Assembly (NCBI GenBank): GCA_003667245.1
Contig: RCNN01000166.1
Coordinates: 1-64,000, forward strand
Origin: Heterostelium multicystogenum
Taxonomy: Eukaryota; Evosea; Eumycetozoa; Acytosteliales; Acytosteliaceae
Reading direction: 5' to 3'
DNA: 64,000 nt
Positions within the stretch are counted from its first letter, which is position 1; every line of letters starts with the position of its first letter. The notes under the pieces were generated by a model. The model searched no databases. It was not told the DNA's origin and saw only the letters and a program-made list of their open reading frames with translations. The position numbers and the translations under genes were made by a program. Below, piece by piece: positions 1-12,429 of the stretch.

Positions 1-3000
1 AACTGCTACTACAACTGCGACTACAATAGGTGGAATTACTACAGCATCTACAGTTGCTCAGACCACAACAGCAACAAACTATTGCAGTTCTATAGCAAGT
101 ACAGCATCAACAGTTGCCACATCGATTGCTTCATCGATTGCATCTACTATTGCCTCAACACTTCAAACCACCAGTCCAAGCACATAGTATCAACCACAGA
201 AACAAAGCATCAACGATAGCATCTACAAATATTTACAACCAAGACCAATCACAACCACAGCTTCAACAACTGCTTCTACTATTGCTTTCAACGTCAGGAC
301 CATCATCTACAAAATGACTCAAACCACAACAGCAACCACATTGGCATCACAATGCACTCACAACAACTGCTTCCACCACTGCAACCACTGCTTCTACAAC
401 TGCAACAACTACTGCATCAACAATCGTTACAACAAGACCAATTACAACAACAGCATCCACTGTTGCCAGTTTCAATAGCAAGCACTGCATCAACGATTGC
501 TTCGACAGTGGCATCAACTCTGCAAACTACTGCTCCAATTACTGCGACTTCTAATCATCTAACAGAGGATTTGACTCTCGCAAGCACTATTGTTTCAACA
601 ACTGCTTCCACACTGCAACCACTGCTTCTACAACTGCTTCTACAACTGCTTCAAACAATAGTTACAACAAGACCAATTACAACTACGGCGACTACCATTG
701 CAAGTTCAATAGCAAGTACAGCATCAACAGTTGCCACATCAATTGCTTCTTCGATTGCTTCAACTCTGGCAAACAACTAACCCAAGTATTACTATTGCAA
801 CAACTACTGCATCTACAATAGTAAGCACCGCTTCAACAATAGCATCTACAACTGCAAGCACAATTGCTTCAACATCTGCGACTGGGAATTACAACTACAG
901 CATCAACTATTGCCAGTACAGCATCCACTGTTGCATCAACAATTGCATCAACAGTTGCATCAACTCTCCAAACAACCAATCCAGTATCTACTATTGCTTC
1001 GACCACAGAAACAACAGCATCAACAACAGCGTCAACAATATTCTCAACTGGACAATCACAACTACTGCGTCGACAATTGATACAACCACTGCTTCAACAT
1101 CAGGACCATCATCTACATGACTCAAACCACAACTGCAACCACTTGGCCTCCACAATTGCAATCACAACAACTGCTTCTACAACTGCAACCACTGCTTCTA
1201 CAACTGCAACCACTACTGCATCAACAATAGTTAAAACAAGACCAATTACAACAACAGCATCCACTGTTTGCCAGTTCAATAGCAAGCACTGCATCAACGA
1301 TTGCTTCGAACAGTGGCATCAACTCTGCAAACTACATGCTCCAATTACTGCGACTTCTAATCATCTAACAGAGGATTTGACTCTCGCCAGTACTATTGTG
1401 TCAACACTGCTTCTACAACTGCAACCACTGCTTCTACAACTGCTTTCTCAACAACTGCTTCAACAATCGTTACAACAAGACCACATTCACAACCACAGCT
1501 TCAACAATAGCTTCTACTATTCTACTATCAACGTCAGGACCATCATCTACAATGACTCAAACCACAACTGCAACTACATTGGCCTCCACAATTGCAATCA
1601 CAACAACTGCTTCAACAACTGCAACCACTGCTTCTACCACTGCATCTACAACTGCTTCAACAATAGTTTACAACAAGACCAATTACAACAACAGCATCCA
1701 CTGTTGCAGTTCAATAGCAAGCACTGCATCCACTGTTTGCATCAACAATTGCATCAACAGTGGCATCAACTCTCCAAACAACCAATCCAGTATCAACTAT
1801 TGCTTCGACTACAGGAAACAACAGCATCAACAACAGCATCAACAATATTCTCAACTGGACCAATCACAACCACTGCGTCGACAATTGATACACACCACTG
1901 CTTCAACATCAGGACCATCATCAACAATGACGCAAACCACAACTGCAAGTACTTGGCCTCCACAATTGCAATCACAAACAACTGCTTCAACAACTGCAAC
2001 CACTGCTTCTACAACTGCATCCACTACTGCTTCAACAATCGTTACAACAAGACCAATTACAACAACAGCATCCACTGTTGCCAGCTCCATTGCAAGTACA
2101 GCAATCCACTGTTGCAGTCAAACAATTGCATCAACAGTTGCATCAATCTTCAAACAACCAATCCAATATCGACTATTGCTTCGACCACTGAAACTACAGC
2201 ATCAACAACAGCGTCAACAATATTCTCGACTGCTGGACCAATCACAACCACTGCTTCAACAATTGATACAACCACTGCTAAGACATCAGGACCATCATCA
2301 ACAATGACTCAAAACACAACTGCAAGTACTTTGGCCTCCACAATTGCAATCACAAACAACTGCTTCCACCCACTGCAACAACTGCTTCTACAACTGCATC
2401 TACAACTGGCATCAACAATAGTTACAACAAGACCAATTACAACAACTGCATCCACTGTTGCCAGCTCCATTGCCAGTACAGCATCCACTGTTGCATCAAC
2501 GATTGCATCAACAGTGGCATCAACTCTCAAACAACCAATCCAGTATCAATATTGCTTCGACCACAGAAACAACTGCATCAACAACTGCGTCAACAATATT
2601 CTCAACTGGACCAATCACAACCACTGCGTCGACAATTGATACAACCACTGCTTCAACATCAGGGACCATCATCTACAATGATCAAACCCAACTGCAAGTA
2701 CTTTGGCCTCCACAATTGCAATCACAACAACTGCTTCAACAACTGCAACAACTGCTTCTACAACTGCTTCAACAACTGCGAGTACAATTGCAACACTTTC
2801 TGCTACAACAACAGCATCCACTGTTGCAGCTCCATTGCCAGTACAGCATCCACTGTTGCATCAAACAATTGCATCACACAGTTGCATCAAACTCTCCAAA
2901 CACCAACCAATATCTACTATTGCTTCAACCTCTGCTTCAACTATACCGTCACCAATTACAACTACTGCTTCGACTATTGATACAACCACTGCCTCCATAA

Positions 3001-6000
3001 CAGGACCATCATCAACAATTACTCAAACAACAACAGCAACTACATTGGCCTCCACAATTGCAATCACAACAACTGCTTCTACCAACTGCAACTATTGCCT
3101 CCACTACTGCTTCAACTACTGCATCAACGATAGTTACACTAATACAGGACCAATTACAACAACTGCTTCAACAATTGCCTCAACAATGCTTCCACACTTG
3201 GTCCACCATCAACAATAACTCAAACCACAACTGCAACTACATTGGCCTCCACAATTGCAATTTCAACACTTGCCTCAACTTCTGCACCACTGCGTCAACC
3301 ACTGCAACAACTACTGCAAGCACAACCTGTAACAACCAATCCAGTATCACTATTGCTTCGACCACAGAAACAACTGCATCAACAACTGCGTCAACAATAT
3401 TCTCAACTGGACCCAATCACAACCACTGCTTCAACAATTGATACAACACTGCTTCAACATCAGGACCATCATCAACAATGACTCAAACCACAACTGCAAG
3501 CACTTTGGCCTCAACACATTGCAATCACAACAACTGCTTCAACAACTGCAACCACTGCTTCTACCACTGCATCAACAACTGCTTCAACAATAGTTACAAA
3601 AGACCAATTACAACAACTGCATCCACTGTTTGCCAGCTCCATTGCCAGTACAGCATCCACTGTTGCATCAACAATTGCATCAACAGTGCATCAACTCTCC
3701 AAACAACCAATCCAGTATCAACTATTGCTTCGACTACAGAAACACACTGCATCAACAACTGCATCAACAATATTCTCAACTGGACCAATCACAACCACCG
3801 CTTCAACAATTGATACAACCACTGCTTCAACATCAGGACCATCATCTACAAATGACTCAAACCACAACCGCAAGCACTTTGGCTTCAACAATTGCAATCA
3901 CAACAACTGCTTCCACCACTGCAACTATTGCATCAACGACAGCAACAACTACTGCATCTACAATATTTACAACAAGACCAATTACAACAACAGCTTCAAA
4001 CAATTGCCTCAACAATTGCTTCCACACTTGGTCATCATCACACAATGACTCAAACCACAACTGCAAGCACTTTGGCATCTACAATTGCAATCACAACAAC
4101 TGCTTTACAACTGCAACCACTGCTTCAACAATTGATACCACTACAGCTTCAACAATTGTATCAACAAACCCAATCACAAACCACTGCTTCTACCACAGAA
4201 ACAACAGCATCAACAACAGCATCAACAATATTCTCAACTGCGCCAATCACAACCACCGCTTCGACAAGTGCCTCAACACACTGCTTCAACGTCAGGACCA
4301 TCATCAACAATGACGCAAACCACAACTGCAAGCACTTTGGTATCAACAATTGCATTTACAACAACACCTTCTACTGCAACAACTACTGCCTTCAACAATC
4401 GTTACAAAGACCAATTACAACAACAGCATCCACTGTTGCCAGTTCAATAGCAAGCACTGATCAACTATTGCTTCGACAGTGGCATCAACTCTGCAAACTA
4501 CTGTTCCAATTACTACGACTGCAAGTACAATATTCTCCACTACGGCATCCACCACTGAAACTACTGCATCAACAATTGCCTCTACAAACGGCAACTACAA
4601 TTGCACAAACAACTTTAGCTTCCACAACAGCTTCCACTGTTGCAAGCACAGCATCTACATTAGCATCTACAACTGCTACTATCATAGCCACAACTTCAGC
4701 TGATTCGAACACTGTCCAACACTGCTTCAACTATTGTATCAACAACTGGTTCAACGACAGATAACAACTACAGCATCTACTTTTGGATTTACCACAACTG
4801 CTTCCACAACAGATACCACAACAGCATCCAGCATTGCAAGCACCAATCCTTCATCCGGTACAGCTTCGACAATTTTGTCTACAATTGCATCGTCTATAGC
4901 TTCAACTACAGCAACAACCACAACACCTACTACTACTGCTACCACATTAGCTTCTACAACAGCTACAACAATAGCCAGTACTGCAGCATCTACTTTGGCA
5001 TCTACTACTGCTACCACCATTGCCTCGACTACTGCTACCAGCAGTCAACCAACAACAACTACTGCCTCAACAATTTATTCTACAATTGATAGTACGGCAT
5101 CTACCACTGCCACTACGATTGCATCTACCACTGCATCCACCATTGGACAGTCAACTGTCGCTTTCAACTATTGCTAGTACAACAGGAACCACAATTGTTA
5201 GTACAGCAGCTTCAACTATTGCCTCTACTACTGCATCCACTACCTATACAACAACTGCCACTACAACTGGACAATTAACAACAACTGCTTCCACAATTGT
5301 CTCCACTACTGCTTCGACTATAGTATCCACTGCAGATTCTACTACTGCCTCAACAACTGCAAGCACCCTTGCTAGTACCACTGCATCTACTGTAGGACAA
5401 ACAACTACAGCCTCTACAATTGCCTCCACCACTGCTTCTACTATAGTATCCACTGCAGCTTCTACAATTGCCTCTACAACTGCAAGCACCATTGTTAGTA
5501 CCACTGCTTCTACTGTTGGACAATCAACCACTGCAAGCACTATTGCTTCAACAACTGAGACTGTAGCATCAACATCGGCCTCTACCATATACAGTACAAC
5601 AGCATCAAACATATGGTCAAACAACTACAGCTTCTACTCTAGCTTCAACCACTGCTTCAACTGCATCAACCACTGCTTCAACCATATCAGTACTACAGCC
5701 TCAACTCAGACAACCACTGCATCTACCCTCGCATCAACCACTGCTACAATAGCATCAACCACTGCATCCACCATATTCAGTACTACAGCCTCAACATATG
5801 GTCAAAACAACACTATCCTCTACAACAGCAACAACTTCACCAGTGTCTACCATAGCAAGTACAACCCAAACAACCCATTGCGTCTACACTGATGCAGCCT
5901 CAACAATTACATATTCTACAACTGCAACAACAATCACACAAAACAACAACTGCTTTCTACCACAGCAACTACCACAGCCACAACAACAGCTTCAACATCT

Positions 6001-9000
6001 GGATCAACTCTTGCATCTACAGCATCTACCACTGCTTCAACTACTGCTCAACTACTGCAACTACAACTGCCACTACCACTGCCTCTACTACTGCTTCAAC
6101 ATTAGCAACAATTACGACTGCTTCAACCACTGTCCCAACTACTGCTTCACCTACAACTACAACTGCCACTACTACTGCTTCAACTACTGCTTCAACTGTT
6201 GCATCAACTACTGCATCAACTGCTTCAACCACTGCAAGTACTATTGCTTCAACTACTGCTTCAACTACTGCCTCAACCACTGCTTCAACTACTGCCTCAA
6301 CCACTTCTTCAAATACTGCAACTACAACTGCCACTACTACAGCTTCAACTACAGCTTCAACGACAGCTTCAACAGCTTCAACCACTGCTTCAACTACAGC
6401 TACTACTACTGCATCTACAACTGCTTCCATTACTGGTTTTAAACTACAGAAGGAACAACAGATATAAACACTGTTACGGGAATGTCTGAAAAATCAACGC
6501 TGTCTCAACTATTTCAACTATAGCTTCAACCATAGCTTCAACATTAGCCTCAACCTTTGGTGTATCTTCGACAATAACACAAACTACACTTGCTTCAACT
6601 ATAGCTTCAACAAACTGCCCCAATTAGTACAGATACCACAAATACCCAAACCTCACCTGTATCAGGTAAACCAGGGATTTCAACTACTGCTACAACAACT
6701 GCTTCAACCTTAGGTGTGTCTTCAACAATAACCCAATCCACAATCGCGCATCAACTACCTCACCAGTAAGTACTACAGCCTCAATAACTGCTTCAACAAC
6801 TGCTTCAACCTTTGGTGTGTCCTCGACAATTACACAAACTACACTTGCTTCAACCACTTCACCAGTCAGCACAACTGCTTCAACCGCTTCACCATCCAGT
6901 ACAACTGCCTCAACTGTGGCATCAACCACAGATGCTGCCTCAACAATGACACAAACTACAACTGCTTCAACTACTTCACCATCCAGTACAACTGCTTCTA
7001 CTGTGGCATCAACTACAGATGCTGCCTCTACAATGACACAAACTACAACTGCTTCAACCACTTCACCTTCCAGCACAACAACTGCAACAACATCACCGTT
7101 AACATCTACCGCTACTCCAATTTCCTTGGGACTGTCAACAATTGCTTCAACAATCTTTTCAACAACGGCATCTACTACACAAACTACACTAGGTTCTTTT
7201 TTCAACTCTAACCCAAACTACAATTGCCTCAACGGTTTCTATGAATGCAATTATAGGTACTACTACTTATTCAACAACAGCTTCAACAACAGATGTATCA
7301 ACAGCAACTACCACAGCCACAACAACTGCAACAACTTTGGGCCACAACTACAACACCTGTAGTTACAACAACTGCATCTACAACACAATCTCTTACAACA
7401 GAGATGTCTACTCTTACACGAACTACACTCGCTTCTACTTTCTCCACTAGCCAACCGGCTCCTCAACCATTGCAACAACACTGGCTTCAACCACTGGACC
7501 AATGTCAACCTTGACTCAATCCACATTTGCTTCTACCGTTGTTGATATGTCAACTGTATCATCTACTAACCCTTCAACAACATACAGTACTACTGCCTCA
7601 ACTATGGGACAAGGTTCTACAATTACCCAAACAACAAACCGCTACAACTCTCCAACCAACATTGGCATCAACAACTGCTTCTACTACACAATCGACAAGT
7701 AACCATGCAACTATGACCCGAACTACAACTGCTACCACAACTGCTACTCTTGCGACTGCATCTACAACTGGCCCTTCCACAACAGGTCCAATCACAACCA
7801 CTGCATCAACCATCGCAACAACAACTAATGAAGCTTCTACAATCACTCAAACTACAACCGCTTCAACTATCACAACACCTGTGACTGCCACAACTACTGC
7901 ATCAACTACTGCTTCTACAACCGCCACAACTATTGGAGCTGATTCAACAATTACACAAACAACAACTGCTTCGACTATTGCATCCACTCTGACTACCCAA
8001 TTTTCAACAACAGCTATTTATACTACAACTGCATCCACTACCGCCTCAACAATGGGTGAAGGATCAACTATCACTCAAACAACTACTGCTTCTACAATAA
8101 CAACACCAGTTACAGCTTCAACAGTAGTTTCAACAATGGCATCTACCACTGCAACTACTACTGGACCTCAAACTACAATCACTCAGACCACAACTGCTAC
8201 AACAACAGCATCTACTACTAGCCCAACTACCTCTACGACTGGACCAATTACAACAACAGCATCTACAACTGCAACAACAATTGGTCAAGGATCAACTATC
8301 ACTCAAACAACTACTGCTTCTACAATAACAACTCCTGTAACTGCTTCTACAACCGCATCAACTACTGCTTCTACAATCGCCACAACAACAGGTCCCGATT
8401 CCACAATCACACAAACAACAACTGCTACCACTGTAGCATCTACTACTAGCCCAACTACCTCTACAACTGGACCAATTACAACAACAGCATCTACAACTGC
8501 AACAACAATTGGTCAAGGATCAACTCTTACTCAAAACAACTACTGCTTCAACTATAACAACACCTGTAACTGCTTCTACAACTGCATCAACTACTGCTTC
8601 TACAACCGCCACAACAACAGGTCCTGATTCCACAATCACACAAACAACAACTGCCTCTACAGTTGCTTCAACTACAAGGCCATCAACCACCGGACCTGCA
8701 ACCATTTCACCAACCAGTACCACTGCATCCACAACTGCGACAACAATTGGTCAAGGATCAACTCTTACTCAAACTACAACTGCCTCCACCACAGCAACTT
8801 TAGCAACTACAACAAGTGCTACTACCGGAGGTTCAGCCACAACAACAGCCACTTCAACACAAGCCACACTAGGAGCTACTACTACTGCAGTTCCAACATC
8901 TGGTTCTTCACTGACAACCGATGGTCTGTGTAGCGGTGCTGTACAACAATCCAAAGAATCCACATGGGAAGGAGCAGGTGGATATAAATATACCCAAGTC

Positions 9001-9243
9001 ACATTTAAACTTTGTAACGTTGGACAACTGCCCATTACCTATTTGGAATTTAAAGTTCCTCCAGAACCACCTCTTACTCAATCCCATGAATTTATTCAAG
9101 TTGATGAAAATACCTACACACTTCCTAGCTATTTATACCCTATCGGAGTTGGCAGATGCGTAACTGCAGGATATATAGTTAGAAGTGATAATGTAGCAGA
9201 TATCAACTCTATTAGTGTAAGATGTGTAGGAAGGCAGAAGTAA
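1..9243 (+). CDS. Giant Thr/Ser/Ala-rich mucin-like protein with C-terminal CBM49 (5' partial)
   Basis: Seen: almost 9 kb reads as short tetrapeptide-like units (TTAST, TIAST, TTATT) rich in Thr, Ser, Ala and Ile, punctuated by T[MI]TQTTTAST and GPITTTAST phrases. The frame moves among all three phases many times in 1-7500. The longest clean parts are 7527-8627 and 8509-9243. The last ~105 residues (from about 8920) are ordinary globular sequence, with WEGAGGYKYTQVTF, a LPSYL motif and AGYIV, which fit the CBM49 cellulose-binding family. Stop at 9241-9243. Known: dictyostelid CBM49 proteins are secreted into slime sheath, stalk or spore-coat cellulose, and Thr/Ser-rich spacers are usually O-glycosylated. 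Inference: an extended extracellular-matrix protein anchored to cellulose by its C-terminus. The N-terminus and any signal peptide lie upstream of the window. The frame breaks are probably assembly errors in a repeat, but real decay cannot be excluded. Confidence 0.8.
292..4330 (+). repeat. Higher-order tandem repeat of ~375 bp (about 125 residues)
   Basis: The phrase TCAGGACCATCATC recurs near 292, 1099, 1531, 1909, 2286, 2658, 3000, 3460, 3831 and 4290. Most gaps are 370-380 bp, with some of 342, 432, 459-460 and one of about 807 (two units). Each full unit runs in order through GPSSTMTQTTTAST, an ASTIAITTTAST stretch, RPITTTAST, ASSIASTASTV, LQTTNPVSTIAST and a GPITTTASTID block. The long period shows that whole modules were duplicated, on top of the simple 12-15 bp unit. 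Confidence 0.75.
6861..7090 (+). repeat. 87-bp (29-residue) tandem repeat
   Basis: ACCATCCAGT starts at 6891 and 6978, and a variant (ACCTTCCAGC) at 7065, giving an exact 87-bp spacing. Each unit encodes SPSSTTASTVASTTDAAST followed by MTQTTTASTT. A shorter 30-bp variant precedes the first copy at 6861. The units are nearly identical and in frame, so this is a younger duplication than the surrounding array. Confidence 0.75.
8054..8760 (+). repeat. ~229-bp tandem repeat, three units
   Basis: The phrase GGTCAAGGATCAACT (first copy GGTGAAGG...) starts near 8054, 8283, 8511 and 8749, with spacings of 229, 228 and 238 bp. Each unit encodes GQGSTITQTTTAST, ITTPVTASTTAST, a GPDSTITQTTTA block and a TSTTGPITTTAST block. 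These units lie immediately before the CBM49 module and stay largely in one frame. Confidence 0.7.
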
Positions 9244-9300
9244 TCAAATGTTAATAGATTAAATTAAATAAAATACGTATCTTATTTTTAATATTATTTA

Positions 9301-11970
9301 TTATTGTTGAATAGGACTTGTGATGTTGCTCGAAATACAATTTCCTGTGGATATTACTGAGAATGTAACTGAGTCTTCTTGTCTGGTGCAGTATAGCCAT
9401 CGGTAATCACCGCCGGATGACAATACTCTTGACTTTGGGAGCGAAATAATAGTATTGACATTTTGATCAACAGTTTTATCCATTCCAATGGCAATCATAA
9501 CATCATCCAAAGTTGATAAGATAATATCTGTAATGTTAAATGGAGATCTATTAATAAGTTGTACTTCGTAGAAGCTATAAGTCAACCCATTCGATCCTCT
9601 CCATTCGTAACCTTTTCTTTGATTATATTCAAATGGACATTCTATATTTGAAATGTTTTTTTTAGATAATTGATACAATTTGGTAAATCATTGTACTTAC
9701 TATTTGATATTACATTATCGGTTTTTAGAATTTTTTCAATTGGCTTTGGTAAACTATCAACTTTGTCATACTCGGCCAACAGAATGGATGGCTCTATAAT
9801 ATTCATTAATGGATGGTTATCGTTTTCTACCTCAGGTAAAATTTCCTTTTCATCTTGTTGCTCAAGCTCTGAGAAATCGGTTTGGTCAGGATCTTGGTCC
9901 TTGTAGTTTCTATTACATTCTGGATTATCTGGGAATAATATGTATACTATCTTATTATCTTTGGAAAGATATCTAAAAGTAATTTCTGACTTAGCATTTA
10001 GTCCCAATGGTGGTTCGAAGGAATGTGATTTGTAGTTGTATTTTTTATCCATAATACTGTCAAGGTTATTGGTCAGCAATATCTTTAGATCTTGTATATC
10101 AGTGAATCCTTGGTTGGATATTGAGACACTGAACTCTGACAAACCAGTTTTTTTCATCTTTTCCAAGCCTGGTGTGAATGATATCAAAAATACAAAGTCT
10201 TTTTACAACTCTATCTTTGGGAATGTTATGTGGGAACTTAGTGGCCAACCCTGTGTGAATTTGTGGAATATATTTACTAGGAGAAGGGGTCTCAGTTGGT
10301 TTTAATGTGGGTTTGGCAGTTGGTTTAGCTGGTTTGGGACTATTATTACTCGATTGAATATTGCTGCTACCTGATGGATCCTTCTTTCCAATACCCAATC
10401 TATTATGTTCTTTATCAAACACAACATAAGTATCTAAAATATTTTTCATATTATTAGTAATAAGAAATATTGGTTTAAATAATTAATAACTTACTTCTTA
10501 ACCATGACAAACCAACAATACTTCTTTTAACAAGAGGTGATTTCTTCTTACCAAGACAATGGAATTTTATACCATTTTCATAGATATTTACAATATATGA
10601 TTGAGGTGGGATTTGCAAAATGACATCTCCTAACATTCCAAGCTCAATGGTTGGATATTTTTGGCAACCTCTGAATCTGGCAAATTCATACACTTTAATA
10701 ACAATTTAAAGGTTAATAAGATATTGAAAATTACCAAGTATTATTTACATACAAATCCATCAAGAGTGTTTTTTCTCCACAAAGACCTTGTAATGTGCAG
10801 TTTTTAGAAAGATGTTCCTTAAATGAATCATATCTATTAAATATACATTAATAAATTAGGAAGAATACCAAAATAAATTCATCTACCTACGCATCCCCTG
10901 CCAACAATGTATAAGATGATCCAGTATCAAGCAAACGTTACTCCAATCTCTTTGGATGTTAATATTAGACTCTCTCCATTGGTATTTGTTATGGTTGCAT
11001 AACTTGGTAATAAACCATAATGAATGGTATCAATTGCCATAAGTGGGGAGTAATCCAATGATCCTGATATATATTGAGGATCCAATTCTCCAATTGTCAT
11101 TACACCACTATATTGGTCATCTAACCAAAGTGCAAATGTTTTTTCAATATTCTTTGTTTGTTCAAATACTGCATCAATAGGGGATTTAACACAATTGGGA
11201 CACTTATATAAAAAAAGGTGGTAAATATTTTACCATTAAATTATAATTGAAAATTAACATACCGTATTACCCATTCCCATGATACCATATTTAAGAGGAT
11301 TTCCACCCAATTGACTAAAAATGGATCCAAAAACTAATGGAATATTATCCATATCCTCAGCCATCTTGAAACTATCTCTTACAAGGAATGCTATTTTGAA
11401 ATTAATTTAATATATCGATTTATATAAATGTTTTGGTATATTTACAATTAATTACTGTATTATCTAAATAATGGATTTGAGTAGCACAAATTCCATTTGG
11501 ATGTACTTTTGTCTTTGCACAAAAATCACTTCGAAGAGAGCACTCTGTTGAATTACATGATATAAACTCTACTTTTGAGGATGGTCTGTAATATGGTTTC
11601 TGCTGGGAACAAGTATTGCAAGCTACAGATGGCACAATCAGAGTAATGGAACCAGAATCCACAACTACCTCTTGCTTTTGATCGGCGACCCAAATATATG
11701 TTCTAATTTCAATAGGATCTCCTATCATTCGCATAGAAAACATTGCTTATAAAGAAAACAAAATCTATTAATATTGACTAGGTCAAATCTTTAAAGTAAA
11801 GTTGAAATATTACAGGCATCGTTTGTATATAACTCCCTAACCATTTTCGAAGAGGTAGTTGACTCGGCATATTTATTAAAAGGGAATATGGGTAGTGTAT
11901 AACTCTTTGGATATACCGAGTCTACCAAGACCAATAATACTAAAATACAAACTCTAAATATCTTTTTCAT
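9301..11970 (-). CDS. Pepsin-family aspartic protease with Pro/Thr linker and two CBM49-like modules
   Basis: Seen: a hydrophobic signal peptide follows MKKIFRV (start at 11970; an in-frame ATG lies at 11997). First active-site motif VVDSGS in the exon beginning near 11745, then a Cys-rich loop, GIMGMGN near 11280, and second motif LLDTGSSYTLLAG near 10925, joined to the upstream frame by a one-base shift. The core ends with VVFDKEHNRLGIG. A KP/TP-rich linker (10340-10270) leads to two beta-sandwich modules, about 10190-9930 and 9650-9330. Both show the CBM49 pattern (FSVSISNQGF; YEWRGSNGLTYSFYEVQL). Several introns have GT...AG ends. Known: bilobed pepsins use one Asp per lobe, both present here; CBM49 binds crystalline cellulose. 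Inference: a secreted protease targeted to cellulose-rich matrix. At least two frameshifts. The module tryptophans are only partly kept, so binding may be altered. Confidence 0.8.
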
Positions 11971-12129
11971 ATCTAACTTGAATTTACAATTTCCCATTTT
12001 CTAAGATATTTTAATAAATAATAATAAACTATAGACTTGACTTGTTTAATATATATTAATTAGTATTGGGAAATAAAACAATCTACAATGAATTATATCT
12101 TCAATTTGGTAGTTCAAATCCACTTTTAT

Positions 12130-12250
12130 TTGGTGGGGTAATGGTCTCCCCACACACCACTACTTGATACTTTTTTCCTTTTCAATCATAATAATAATTA
12201 TATTTTAGTGTGGAATTGGAATGAAGTGATGAGTGGTGGTGGGTGAGAGG
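12130..12250. promoter_or_regulatory. CA/GT-rich G-box-like pair upstream of the protease gene
   Basis: CCCCACACACCAC (near 12150) and GTGGTGGTGGGTG (near 12233) lie 160-280 bp upstream of the protease start in otherwise AT-rich DNA. They are roughly inverse complements of each other. Dictyostelium G-box factor binds CA-rich G-boxes of this kind in post-aggregative genes. This is inferred from composition only. Confidence 0.35.
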
Positions 12251-12429
12251 TGAACTAATAAAAAAGTCAGATTTATTTCACATACATGATGTAATTCTAA
12301 TGATCATTGAGGAGTGGATAGCACCAATTCTATATATCGATAGAAAGATAGTTTGGAGAATTCTATTAATATTTTACAAATGATGATCACGATATTTTAC
12401 AAATGTATTTACAATCATGTTGATTCTTT

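Noticed and set aside
1..4800. Plus-strand frames rich in Gln/Leu or Asn/Cys/Phe/Tyr inside the mucin-like array
   Set aside because: They are the same repeat read out of phase after indels; the composition follows from shifting ACN/TCN codons.
1..9200. Long minus-strand open frames rich in Val, Asp, Ala and Glu (for example 6041-6430, 5244-5624, 4751-5020)
   Set aside because: They are the complement of the Thr/Ser/Ala codons of the plus-strand protein and track its repeat units. No ordinary protein sequence or start signal supports them.
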